In this document: positions 24,182-35,667 of the stretch, piece by piece
How positions within the stretch are numbered: position 1 is the first letter of the stretch
How the letters are laid out: every line of letters starts with the position of its first letter
From: Fagopyrum homotropicum
Lineage: Eukaryota > Streptophyta > Magnoliopsida > Caryophyllales > Polygonaceae
Assembly: GCA_033239125.1 (NCBI GenBank)
Contig: BSWB01000005.1
Location: forward strand, 146,874,494-146,938,493
Direction of reading: 5' to 3'
DNA: 64,000 nucleotides
Translations under genes and position numbers: made by a program
The notes under the pieces: generated by a model
Told to the model about the DNA's origin: nothing
Seen by the model: the letters and a program-made list of their open reading frames with translations, nothing else
Database searches by the model: none

Positions 24182-24754
24182 TCATCGCAATTTTCTTGAA
24201 GAAGAAGAAGAATTGATATCATTAGACCTTTCTTTCATAGTACTTGAATGCATCAAAACTCCCTTCGTCTTCTTACTCGTCGAATGGATCAACTTCTTCC
24301 AAAACCCACCACTACCCTTCTTCCCACCCTTCTCTTTCTTCTTCTCACCGTTACCGTTCAAGTTGCCGTTAACTCTGTAAATCCTCGGACCACATCCAAC
24401 AGACCTACTCTTCTTCAACCCCAAATCCACGTTACCGTTACCGTTCCCCTCACCCAGCAAAAAACCTAACGGAACAGCGACGTGATCGACCGATTCATTC
24501 CTCCGGCGGTTCGGACGGCGGACGGGACTCTCCTCCGCCGCGAAAACCACCACCGCCGGAGAAAACGACGAGGCGGAGGAGTATTGCGGAGAGGAAGATA
24601 ACGATGAGTAGCAAGCGGTGTTGGAATCTTCGATTGCGGTTGTTAGCTTCGTGAGTTTTTCTCTTAAGCAAAATGAACACACGCCTGGTAATTGCTTGTG
24701 ATTGTGGTGCCTCCTGCAATCTGAATCTTGACCCGGAAGCCCACCCATTTTCAA
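24182..24754 (-). CDS. Small Ser-rich protein with N-terminal Cys/His motif
   Basis: Intronless minus-strand gene of 190 residues. Residues 13-34 hold C-R-R-H-H then GVCSFCLREKLTKL, a Cys/His arrangement (C13, H16, H17, C26, C29) also seen at the start of OCTOPUS/DUF740-type proteins and of a plant-only family usually annotated as serine-rich proteins. The rest is low-complexity: poly-Ser at 50-66, a basic RRPNRRRNE stretch, Asn-Gly repeats, Lys-rich KKKEKGGKKGSGGFWKKLI, and a Ser-rich, basic end. The GC-rich coding strand contrasts with AT-rich flanks, supporting a real gene. The start may be Met1 or Met3 (MGG). Function is unknown; a membrane-peripheral scaffold role, as for DUF740 proteins, is only a guess. 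Confidence 0.75.
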   Translation of the reverse strand: MKMGGLPGQDSDCRRHHNHKQLPGVCSFCLREKLTKLTTAIEDSNTACYSSLSSSPQYSSASSFSPAVVVFAAEESPVRRPNRRRNESVDHVAVPLGFLLGEGNGNGNVDLGLKKSRSVGCGPRIYRVNGNLNGNGEKKKEKGGKKGSGGFWKKLIHSTSKKTKGVLMHSSTMKERSNDINSSSSSRKLR

Positions 24755-27406
24755 TCGGGTTTTGTTTGGTTATGAGGAAAGTGAAGAGGAGTGAGGAATG
24801 AGAGATGATGGAATTTATACTGTCACACGTAAAAACGTGGGAACACGAAGCTTCGTTGAGGGCTTCTTGGGCTAAGTTGACAGGTTACATCTGTGATAAT
24901 TCAAAGCCCTTAAATTTGGAAAATAAATTACAATTTAGTTCATAAATAGTTATTTCTTACATTATATCACCTAAACTTTCAAATATTTCAACACTTTCAT
25001 TGACTTATTTTAGACCTTCAATTTCACACCCCTACGTAACTTCAACGACAATCGTATTAAGTTAGTAACATTTGGATCAATTTATATAGTTTTGAGACTT
25101 ATTAGAGATGAAAATTACGTAAAAAAGTCGAATTTCCGAAGAAAAATGACTTAAGGTTTGAAATTTATCAAAAAAATTCAACTCATAGAGATAGATAACC
25201 TCCCCATAATTTTATATAAACTCCTTCATAGATTCCATAAACTCTATAATCTAACACTAATTTGTCAAAGAAAAGTTATAAATTTCAACCTCATAAACCC
25301 TTCAACAAGTGAGAACCGCACGGGTCCTAGCACGGAAGTTGGAGTTTATGGACAAAAATCCAGCCACCGAATGTATTCATTAACGTGAACTTGTGAAGAC
25401 ACAATCATCACGACCTAAATTTGCGTTTTTATTTGAGAGGCAACGTAAAAATGCAAATTTAAAGTTCGAACTACGAATTTTTATTAGAAATTGGACGAAG
25501 AGGGATAAATGAGATTTATTATAAATCTACAATTATGATAACTAAAAAAAGAGGGAAAAAAAAAGCGCTAATATAGATTTTTATTTTATGTTATAACATT
25601 CTGTAAATCAAATAAAGAACTAAAAGTACAAATCAAATCGAAAATATTTCCTTGTTTCGTTAACATGTTAATGTCCTAAAATTCTAAATATTTTAAATTA
25701 TTTGTTCCTAGCTTTCATTCACTTATTTCGTTAGAACAATATAATCAATAAAAAAAATCTCATAATTTGAGGACAAATTTGGAACACTTTTTAACATTCA
25801 AAAGGACAATAATAAACCAAACAAAAAAACAGGAGCCAATTTCTAAATTTTAACAAAATGTATGCACATAAATGTAATTTACCATGAGAAAGTGTGACAG
25901 ACGTAAGTTGTTTGGGCATTGTATAAGGACGCGTTTTTCATATTTATCATAGGCTTGGTACATAAGTTTGTGTTTGGATTGATTACGCTAATTCGTTACG
26001 TAATCCAACGGCTGTGCCGTGCTTGTGATGCTTTGGGATTTGTGCGTTTAGATTTGGACTTGCAAGACGTGACAGGGGGATTTATGTGTTCAAGCTTTCG
26101 ACTTTGTGCTTTGAAGGAGTCGAATTTAGTGGTCTCCATGCCTTGTATTGGCCAATTTCTAAGTAATTACAACTATTTTGATTTTATGTTGTTTAATCAT
26201 TATAAATTTGTTGTCATGATAGTATCATAGTATGATTCAAAGAAAAGTCTAATTATACCAAATACATACTTTTCGGTTTAGCTTATAGGGTTTTTTAAAT
26301 AAATGAAAACGTTTAGATTGAACTATGTCCTTAAGATAGTCAAACCTCAAGCATCCGCAAGTGGACGAGAATAAGAAGTTTAAGATCATTAAAAAATTGG
26401 TGTTAGGTGTTGAGATTCAATCTGTCAACAACACAATTATGTGTATAAACTTGGTATGTGATTGGACATATGACGTCGTATTAGTCTCTCATATCTTGTG
26501 TTTTCGTCATTTTCACGTGTCATGCTTTCATGGCGATTTGCTTGTATCTTTTTTCCGCTAGGCTCTTATTATCTCGTGTTTGATAAGACTTAAAATCGTC
26601 ATTTATCCAATAATTAATTTAGTATAATTATATGAAACAAAAATGTTTTTCATGAAATATTAAATTTAATAATTAATATGATACAACTATTTCGGTGAAG
26701 CTAGTGTAATATATCATCTTTTTTGGATCCAAAGCAATATAACTTGTTTGATTTGACAAAATAGTTTTTATAACGTGATTATTAAACGGTGTTATTAGAC
26801 AAACTCATATAATATCATTACATATATCTCTAGTTGTGCACTTGAAGTGACGAATTAGGGGTCCGTAGTTGAAGTCAGGTTCAAGCGCGAAATAATTTAC
26901 CCCCTAACCGAAACCAAATCCACACTCCAATCGCGAAATAATTTCGGATTTGCACTCAAAATCAGAATTGATTTGGTTTTGGATAGGGGTTCATGCATGA
27001 AATTAAATGGTTATTTCAGGTTCAAATGACTTCCACTTCATAGTTAATAGGTGAAACTAAACTGGAATCTAAAAAAATCTAGTTAACTTTTTTAAAAATA
27101 TTTTATAAAGTTAAGTCTCATAGTCCCCTTAATAAAGAAAATATATAATTAAAGTTGATTTTTGTTAAAAAGTCTTTGTATTTGCGAAACAATAATATGA
27201 TACCAATATTCACTTCATAATCATAAAATTAAATACCATATTTTGAAAATCCTTCCTTTCAATATGTTGTGCAACAATTGATATTAAGTTTTACTGTATT
27301 CCCATCCATATAAAACAAACAAGTCCTTATTTTTTATCATAAAAACTGTCAATTATATTTTTCAACTTTTATTCTTTGAAAGATCGTGACAAACGTTTAT
27401 CATGAT
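24755..27406. other. Intergenic, no gene seen
   Basis: The first 150 bp probably include the promoter of the minus-strand gene. The remainder is AT-rich with only short, domain-less open frames (for example 25919-26230 and 26361-26561). Confidence 0.4.
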
Positions 27407-27598
27407 TGTTGGAGATAATAATATCTCACATCGAAAGATAGGGACATTCCGATCCTAATATATAAGATCGGTGGACTATTCCTTCTATTGCCAATTGGTT
27501 TTAGGATGGAACCTCGTCGGGTTTATTAAGAAAATGCGCATGTGCGCTCGTATGCACACGATCCCGCTCTACCGGTCCGTCGGTATCGGAGTTTGACA
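27407..27598 (+). mobile_element. Solo LTR of the TRIM family
   Basis: It begins TGTTGGAGATAATAATATCT, has the cacatcgaaagat and caattggttttaggatggaa blocks, and ends gtatcggagtttgaca. The same ordered blocks make up the LTRs of the TRIM at 29.5 kb, in the opposite orientation. Length is 192 bp. Flanking pentamers ATGAT/AGGAT match at four of five positions, as expected for an old 5-bp target duplication. No primer site follows, so this is a solo LTR. Confidence 0.8.
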
Positions 27599-27932
27599 AG
27601 GATTAAATTAAAAATGTGTACTATACAACTAAAATAACAAATATTTTTGTACAATAAAGGACTCAACTGATAATATTTTTATATGAAGGAAATTCCAAAA
27701 TCTTGAGTTACTTCGAAAGAACTCCAGATGCTTAACATGTGAGATTTCGACCCAAAAAATATTAACATGTGAAGCATATCCTGGATAAATTGTAAAATAG
27801 AAAAATTAAGGGGTAAAAAGTGAGATTTAACTGTAAATGGGTGGTAGTTATGTACGTAGGGGAAATGAACTTGGACCAGTTGCCAATTGCGAGTGACGAA
27901 GTACGAACTACGATGTGATGTGGGTCCACTCA

Positions 27933-27990
27933 CACGTGCATGCGATGCAGTCTGCTACTCATTTTACACGTAATCACCACCGCACACGTG
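27933..27990. promoter_or_regulatory. Pair of G-box/ABRE sites far from any gene
   Basis: CACGTG occurs at 27933-27938 and again at 27985-27990 (CACGTGGG), with an ACACGTAA between them. Such paired ACGT cores bind bZIP/bHLH factors in plant promoters. No gene start is recognised within several kb, so the role is unknown. Confidence 0.3.
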
Positions 27991-28249
27991 GGCATGTCCG
28001 ATGTCACCAACAAGTCAACAGCAACAACCTTCAATTTCTTTTTTTTTTTTTTCAAAAGTTTTTGCGGTCGATATAAAAGTAATTTGTCCAAGTAATAAAG
28101 ATATAAAGATATGGGCCATTATCGGCCCAACTTTTATGGGCCTACTTTGGCCCATTTAGATAACAAATCTTAAGGTGAAGAATTTTCAGCCCAATTATGC
28201 CAAGAATGGCCCAATAATCAAATCGTAAGTTGGAGAATGTTTAGTGTAG

Positions 28250-28440
28250 CATTTACATCTTCAAGTTTGTCTCGTTTATAAACGAGTTTGAACCGAATAT
28301 AAATTTTATACAAGCTTTAAAAAAATGTGTTCATATATGATTTGTTATAAAATGAATGAACTCAGCTTTTAACGAACTGAACCCGAATAACTCTCCGATT
28401 GTCTCGACTTGTTTATAAACGAATCCGAACCAAATCTGTC
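28250..28440. repeat. Low-copy repeat with 'aacgagtttgaacc' words
   Basis: Contains tcgtttataaacgagtttga and cttgtttataaacgaatccg, an internal near-duplication around a palindromic ttataaacga core. Similar words occur near 54.1-54.2 kb (gaacgagcccgaacaaactt). Probably an old DNA-transposon remnant. Confidence 0.35.
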
Positions 28441-28560
28441 AACAAGATACACATTACAAATTGTAAATGGGAAATTCTCTTAACCTGTAAATCTAAGCAT
28501 AAAATATATGATCCTATTAGAAATAAAGTTTTAATGTATATAATTTTCCGTACAGTCACA

Positions 28561-28561
<1 letters not shown>

Positions 28562-28628
<67 letters not shown>
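28562..28628. repeat. (TA)n microsatellite
   Basis: About 33 uninterrupted TA dinucleotides. Confidence 0.95.
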
Positions 28629-28633
<5 letters not shown>

Positions 28634-28689
28634 TGCTTAGATTTGAAGCATAAAGTAGAATGTAGGCAAAAAAAAAAAATTCCAAAAAT

Positions 28690-29460
28690 ACATTATTATT
28701 TCCTGAATTATTTTTGAAAAGATTGATTTCAAATCCGTTTGGTTTTGATTATAAGGATTTATATTTGATTATATAGCATGGATAAGAGGGATTAACTACT
28801 AAATTAGCATTCTGGGGGTCCATGTCCCAGGAATATTAACTTCAGGTGCATCATTAAAAAGGAGAAACTGTGAATTTTATTAGAAAATAAATAAAAAATA
28901 ATTTAATATTATTGATTAAAATTATTTAACTTAAGTTTCATAGGGGTTTTAATAAAAAATAAATTATTAAATAAAAAACTTATAACATTAGTTTCGTGGA
29001 TGCTCTTACTGTCTTACTAAAACTATATCTACTTATTTTATTTATTTTATGGGGTTTTTACATTATAAATTGTATTAATTTATGGACTTAATTTTTTTAC
29101 ACATAGGTTTAGGAGATGAAGAACGCTTTTAAAAAAGAAATTTGTAAGTAAAGTTATATATATTTCACAATTTACGATACTTTATGTTAAATATTTTACA
29201 AACAATATTTATAAGACCATTCTATCTTATTACATAATAATTCATAATATTACGATTATATAGTTTTTTAAAGAATATAAATTATGATAAAACCATGCAT
29301 ATTTTATTAAGTAATACCCAATGATATTATAAATTAACAGTTGCGATTTATAAATCACAGCCCATCTTTTTATAAAATAATATTCCATTTCAAAAGAACT
29401 ATGTTTAAATCAAATTTAAACTGAAGTTTACCATTGAAATTACAAAGAAAAAGCTATATG
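28690..29460. other. Intergenic AT-rich DNA, no gene seen
   Basis: Nothing recognisable on either strand. Confidence 0.4.
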
Positions 29461-29470
29461 TAATAATTAA

Positions 29471-29974
29471 TGTCAAAGTCCGATGCAGACGGACCGTTAG
29501 AGCGGGGTCGTGTGGGTACGAGCGCACATGCGTGTTATAGGCCCAAACCCAACACATAAATCCGGCGAGGTTCCATCCTAAAACCAATTGGCAATAGGAG
29601 GAGTAGCGAACCGACGTTATATGTTAGGCTCGGAGTGTCTCATCTTTCGACGTGGGACCTTATTATCTCCAACACGCCACAACAAGTGCAACTAGAGGAT
29701 AAAGACCGAGTTGCACTTGTACACAGGTTAGGATCGCGAGCCGAATTGAGGCTAACCGCTCTGATACCATGCTAAAGTCCGATACAGACGGACCGGTAAA
29801 GCGGGGGTCGTGTGCGTACGAGTGCACATGCGTGTTATAGGCTCAAGCCCAACATATAAATCCGGCAAGGTTACATCCTAAAACCAATTAATAATAGGAG
29901 GAGTAACCCACCGACCTTATATACTAGGCTTGGAGTGTTCTCATCTTTCGATACGCAACCTTATTAATCCGACA
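29471..29974 (-). mobile_element. Complete TRIM (terminal-repeat retrotransposon in miniature)
   Basis: A 504-bp element on the minus strand. The 5' LTR is 29974-29770 and the 3' LTR 29674-29471, about 205 bp each, diverged from one another by many substitutions. A 95-bp internal region lies between. Directly after the 5' LTR comes the primer-binding site TGGTATCAGAGC (complement at 29758-29769), which pairs with initiator Met tRNA. LTRs begin TGT and end CA. A perfect 5-bp target duplication ATTAA flanks it (29466-29470 and 29975-29979). No coding capacity, as is usual for TRIMs; movement would need enzymes from an autonomous LTR element. Confidence 0.9.
29758..29769 (-). promoter_or_regulatory. 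TRIM primer-binding site
   Basis: GCTCTGATACCA on the plus strand, the complement of TGGTATCAGAGC, adjoining the minus-strand 5' LTR. This is the usual initiator Met-tRNA priming site of plant Copia-type elements. Confidence 0.9.
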
Positions 29975-30525
29975 ATTAATAGAGCTTATCATCATTCATA
30001 TTTTATATTAATCAGACAATCAATTTGTATGATTCCAATATTCCAAAAAGCTAATTAAGCAAAGATTATGATTGTCTTTCAAGTGGCCATCACAAACATC
30101 CATCCATTTCAATACCAACTTCATCCCAAGCAAATGATTATACTAATTTGATCCCTCGAATCTTCCATTTCAACTACGCCACTTTGTTGTTAATAATATA
30201 TTCATGATTATTGAAAATTGTTTATTTTTATGATTAGTTTAATAAGGAGAATATATCTAGATTTTAATCGTAAATTTTATTTTGTTAATTATAAATTATC
30301 ATTTTTGTCATTAACTATGTTTATTTAAATCGTAATCTACAAAGTAAGTGCTAATTTTATGAGTTAATACTTTGTAGTAAATGAATAATTTTGATAATAA
30401 ATTATTGTATAGTAAAAATTTGTGTTATCTTATTATTAGGGTTGTTATACAAGCTGAACAAAAATTTTAAAATTTTTAAATTTAATCATATTTGATTAGC
30501 TTATAAAAGTGAACTAATCCTAACT

Positions 30526-30846
30526 GGGGTGTATTCAACCAGACTTTTAAAGATTTTGACTTATTTTTTATAATTATATAGGGTCAATACAGATTCTTTG
30601 AAAATTTTTATGGGCCGGAAAAATACTTCTATCGACTTTAGGTAATAAAAAATCATACAAAATCAATGCAATAATAGATTCTTTTAAAATAAAAAAACTT
30701 TTAAATATCATAAGAATTTTATGAAAAATTTAAAATTCTAATTGAATATCAAAAGATTTATATGGAATTAAAAAAAATCTATATTGAATACCCATACACT
30801 TTTAAACTCTAAAAAATTATGTAAAATTTTAATTGAATACACTCCC
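30526..30846. mobile_element. MITE with GGGTGTATTCAA termini
   Basis: Opens GGGGTGTATTCAA and closes TTGAATACACTCCC, an inverted pair of about 13 bp. The interior repeats ttttaaa/gattttat words on both strands, as in plant Harbinger-type MITEs. A 3-bp target duplication is not clear (CTG/TTG). Confidence 0.65.
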
Positions 30847-31095
30847 TTGAGTTTGGACCCGAATGACTCCTTTAATATAACATAGGATCTCAAAGAAAAT
30901 TTCATTACGAAACATTATGATTTATAATACATTAAGCTTGAACTATGCATGATAAGACCCTAAGTTTGCTTCGGCATATATGGTAAGTTGGGAACCGGTA
31001 GACCATCAATTATTGCCCAAATTAAGTTAGTTAATCATTTTTCAGCTTTTACACTTGATATATTTAACCAAACCATTAAGGTAACAAATTATTAG

Positions 31096-32885
31096 CAGAG
31101 GTGTCAAACGGACGGGTCGGATTCGAGTTGATCTATATTGTATTGGTGTTGGTCGGGATGGATTTTTGTACATTATAAAATTCGGGTGTTTTAGGTTGAT
31201 AATTTGGGTTTTCGGCTAATTTTCTTGCATATTATTTGGGTAAGATCGGGTTTGTTTATTTTTTGGGTCAAGTTATATTGGTTTTAGGTCACATTCGTTC
31301 TATTGAATCGGTCTATTGTTATTTTTATTTTTTCTAAATGAGGTTTTTCTTCCTGAAAAATATATACTTTAAGCATTGTAGTCCAAATATTAAAAAATAA
31401 AACAATTTATTTGTCCGACTCATTTTAAATGTGGAGTTTTGGGTTGTTTAGTACAAATTGTTTCGAACTAAGCTATCAGAAAATAATCAAATCATGATAA
31501 CAACAAACATTTTATCATTTGTATAGTATTGATATGTATTTTTCAAGTTAATATTTTAAAAAATAGCATATACAAATAATTTTAGGATAAAATCTCAATC
31601 ATTTCACAACATGACATTTTAATGTATATGTGATTGTGTCACGAGTTGAAATATTTCCCAACTCAAATCGCGCGGCTTTTAACTATATTGTCTTCCCCGA
31701 CAAGCTAAGATCAGTCTTACTCTTCGACATTTCTTGATTATGAGCGCTTCCTCTAGATGGTTAGCCAAACTCAAAAACTTGTCGGCTAACATGCCTTTAT
31801 ATTACTCAAGAGATCTTTATAGATGAGAGTTTTACAATAGAGCTTTTGGTGGAATTTTAGTGGGATGATGGAAATGATGGGTGCCCTCCCCTATTTATAG
31901 CCTTCACTACCTCCTCCGGGGAAGGTTCCGGAACCGATTTTTCCTAGGCCATTCCGGATTCTTCCTAACGACTCTAGAACTTTCCTTAAGACTCTAACTA
32001 AGTCTTCAACGGTCCTTCGAGTTCTACAAGTCTCTGTTGTCTCCCGGGGAGATCTGCCTCCATTTGCATCGTCCGCCAACTTCTACACAAATCTAAAGAT
32101 TTTCGCCGGTTTCTAGACTTGCCTCAATACTTTCGGTGCCTTCCAGGTATATTCTCAATCCTCCCGGATTCCTCCGTATGATTCCGCCATCTTCCAGATT
32201 CTTCTTGAGCATTCCGGGTCCTCCATTTCAATAAGAAAAATTCATTAAGGTAACAAATTATTAGTAGAGGTGTCAAACGGACGGATCGGATTCGAGTTGA
32301 TATATATTGTATTGGTACTAGTCGGGATGGAATTTTGTACACATTGAAATTCGGGTTAAAATGTCATTTTAAGTCGGATAATTTGTTTTTTTCGGGTTAT
32401 TTTGCATATTATTATTTGGGTAAGATTGGGTTCGTTTATTTTTGAGTCAAAGCCTTTTAGGTCACATTTGTTATATTGAGTCGGTCTATTGTTATTTTTA
32501 TTTTTTCTAAATGAGGATTTTCTTCCAGGAAAGGTTCCGGAACCGAATTCTCCAGGTCATTCCATATCCTTCCTACTTTGATCTTATCCTGACGACTCTA
32601 TAACTTTCCTTAAGTCTCTAGCTAAGTCTTCAAGGTTCCTTTGAGTTCTAGAAGTCTCCATTGTCTCCCGGGAAGATCCGCCTTCATCCGGTTCGTCCCG
32701 GATTCCTCCGTATGATTCGACCATCTTCCAAATTCCTCTTGAGCATTTTGGGTCCTCCTTGATCATCTCGGATATTTTCGGAATACTCGTTCTTAAATGG
32801 TGTTTTGATGACGTCTCTTGGCAAGTCGCCTTGTCGCCTTAACATCGCCACGGAAAAAGCGGTACACGACACTTGTACATACACA
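31096..32885 (-). repeat. Duplicated block, probably LTR-derived, with a TATA-like box
   Basis: Two related units lie in tandem. Each opens with gaggtgtcaaacggacgg (31101; 32269) and runs through a gtcgggatgga block. Each also has, on the minus strand, a U3-like part with ggaaggttccggaacc (complement near 31920) and gaaggttccggaaccg (near 32535). Unit 1 includes GGCTATAAATAGGGG on the minus strand at about 31890-31905, a form typical of plant LTR and pararetroviral promoters, followed by a presumed leader to about 31640. Short minus-strand open frames are Arg/Glu-rich artefacts of the repeated ctagaa/ccgga words. No gag or pol is adjacent. Confidence 0.5.
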
Positions 32886-33640
32886 ATCCTTATCCGTCAA
32901 ATTTTACCAAACACAATATGATTCATCAAGTCACCGTACCAAACAAAACCTTATAGAAAAGATATTACATCCGTAATGATTGTTTGGTGCATTCATACAC
33001 ACGACCACATTTTCATTATTACTTTTAAGGTTAATAAAATAACCACATTTATAATCCCAATTATCACGTTAATGAAGAAAATTTACCGTAGATAGCGGGC
33101 AAAAGGGAGTAAGAGAAAGAGGTAAATGGCATTTCTATTGGAGCGTTTGGTGGATTAGGCTAAAAGACATATCAAGTGGGCAGTCGCTTTCCACATTCAG
33201 CATAGTGGGCTCCATGGGCCAGCCCAGTGGGCTAACCTGGCCCATCAAAGAGAAAAAACACTTATTTCATGTAGGCCCTACTTCCTATTTATGCTAAAAA
33301 CAATATTAATGTCTACAAACTACAAATCATGGTCATTGAGAATCAAGATGTAACTTAACCTTGCAAGAAGACTAGTTGCATGGTCAAGGAAAGCAAACTC
33401 ATTTTAGGGTTGAATGTGTCACTAAGGTAAAAGTTTATATAAAAAAAATTATTTTCCAAATATAGGTCTTATAGGTCAATAGTTATGATTAAGAAAATTT
33501 ATGAATTAATTAGGGAAATAGGACCCATTGAAATTCTCTTTTGCAAACTAGGCCTCTATACAAAAGGAAGAAAAAATAGGTATGAAAAGTAGAAAATATG
33601 AACAATAATTTTTCTAATTGAAATGATGGTGATTAGATGT
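32886..33640. other. Intergenic, no gene seen
   Basis: Nothing recognisable beyond AT-rich low-complexity sequence and a short gtgggctccatgggccagcc stretch near 33205. Confidence 0.35.
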
Positions 33641-33864
33641 TTACTTTTAGTTTAAGTATCCTTTTTTTTACATGTATTGATTTTGTAGTATATTTTTTGG
33701 GTATGGTTTTAGGTATGATTGTGAAAATAGGGGCAATATATTAATATTTCTTGACAAATTTATTTTTGGGTATGATTGTGACATTATTTGGGTAATCGGA
33801 TTTTTGGGTATGCTTTTATACGTGTATTGGCTTTGTGATATATTTCTTATTATTAAGTATATTT

Positions 33865-34170
33865 AAGTATATGTCAAGCGGATTTTTGGGTAATGATCAA
33901 ATGTCATTTGATATTGATGTTTGTGTAAAATATCGAGTTTTGAAAATTTTGGGTATGACAAATTTAAATTGGGTATGTTTTTTTATTAAGTATATTTAAA
34001 GTGATATCGTGGGTATGTTTTATGGTTACTCAAACTGTGTGATAATGATCAAATGTCAAGCGGATTTTTGGGTAATGATCAAATGTCATTTGATATTGAT
34101 GTTTGTGTAAAATATCGAGTTTTGAAAATTTTGGGTATGACAAATTTAAATTGGGTATGTTTTTTTTTTA
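33865..34170 (+). repeat. Tandem duplication, 184-bp offset
   Basis: A run of about 120 bp starting atgtcaagcggatttttggg and passing gtaatgatcaaatgtcattt to gacaaatttaaattgggtat occurs at about 33865 and again at 34049 with almost no change. The surrounding 33.7-34.35 kb has further diverged 'ttttgggtatg' copies. Confidence 0.75.
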
Positions 34171-34831
34171 TTAAGTGATGTTTAAATTGTGTATAAATAT
34201 AAAATATTATCCAATTTATGGATATTGTTTTTATTTTGATATTTGATTTTTTGGGTATGTTGTTTTCGAGTATGTTTATGTACTTTGACAAATTTATTTT
34301 GGGTATGATTGTGACATTATTTGGGTAAGCGGCTTTTTGGGTAATAGGTGAGGAATTAAGGATGTTGAGAATTACTTTTTCTGATTGATGTGACATGTGA
34401 GATAGTACAACTTGTCACATCCGATGGGTTGTCAAACTTTGCCCTCTTTTTGTACTATATTTCCTCTTCTCTATTTTATAGGGGGTCAAAATACCAATAC
34501 CAAATACTAGGGTCTTCTTTCTCAATTGATTTGCTTAAAAGGGCTAGTTTGCAAATTTTGCCAAAATTTATTAGATGATCTTGATTACGAATGATATGGG
34601 TCGTTGATTCATTTGATACAAGAATCTACATCCATCAACGTCATTTACTTAGTTTGAAGAGGTGCTGTGACATTTTTACCAAATTTAGAAGGTGTATGGA
34701 CAAATTTATCCTTTTACAAAAATATTTTTTAAAAAAGAACGCGGTGAAGTGAGGATGTTAGAAAGGAAAGTGTTATTTATAAAAACACCCAAATACAACA
34801 CAAACTATACCACCAAAAACAACACTAGCTG

Positions 34832-34912
34832 TTGGAGATAATAAGTTTTCACATCTAAAGCGAGGACATTTCGAGTCTAGTATATAAGGTCGACGGGTTA
34901 CTCTTGATGTCA
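34832..34912 (+). mobile_element. Truncated LTR of the TRIM family
   Basis: Starts TGTTGGAGATAATAAGTTTT and keeps the cacatctaaag, agtatataaggtcgacggg and ttactcttgatgtcaatt blocks in family order, then stops. The 3' half is missing. Confidence 0.65.
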
Positions 34913-35130
34913 ATTACAAATGATCAACTCATTGTTTTTCCAATTCTGTTTATGTCCAACGACTGACCTCTTTATATTGTTCTACTCAATTACAAATGAT
35001 CAACTCATTGTTATATATGAATATCTGATTTAAGTGTTTCTAGGTATGAATATTAGGTTTTAGGACTTTGAAATTTTGGGTTTGACTCTTTATTTAGTGA
35101 TTCAAATGATCAACTCATTGTTATATATGA
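34905..35130 (+). repeat. Three copies of 'aaatgatcaactcattgtt'
   Basis: The 19-mer occurs near 34916, 34993 and 35104 with similar flanks; a short local amplification. Confidence 0.6.
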
Positions 35131-35667
35131 TACATGACTTAAATTACTAGGAATCATGGGATGTAATCATACTTGGATTTTGTTTTTCAATCTCGATCTC
35201 AAATTAGTTTTACACCGACTACTTATTGTCAAATCCTCTCACCAATATATTTCATGTTACTGGTTTACTCAGTTTATAATAATATTTTTTGACCCATTCT
35301 TTCCCCTTTTTATTCCGAAATTACATATTTAACTAATAAATTTAATCCTCTGTAATTTAAATTTTGTCCATTTTTTAATTTACTTTATAACATGGTCAAT
35401 TATATATCATTCGACGGCCCCGCCAAAATTTATGAGAAGGTTTATCTAAATGGTATAAATGCCGAACACAACCTATATTTTGTTATCAAATCTTATACCT
35501 TTCGTTAAAATAAATATCAAATTCTTCCTGAAAAAAAGTATGAGCATAGATGTAACAAAAATATACATGAAATTAAAACACTTTGAAAGTTTGGTTTTTA
35601 TTTATGATTTTTTTACTAGCTAATGAAATATTAAACATATCGATTGGTTATAAAGGGGTTGATAGAA

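Noticed and set aside
29745..29770. tRNA gene suggested by gctctgatacca
   Set aside because: It is a retrotransposon primer-binding site complement; no cloverleaf can be folded around it.
29471..29974. Cassandra-type TRIM carrying 5S rRNA
   Set aside because: The LTR has no visible 5S-like internal promoter boxes; only the general TRIM layout matches.
31891..32342. Arg/Glu-rich minus-strand frames in the duplicated block
   Set aside because: Composition follows from repeated ccgga/tctagaa words; frames are not maintained between the two units, so no selection on protein is evident.
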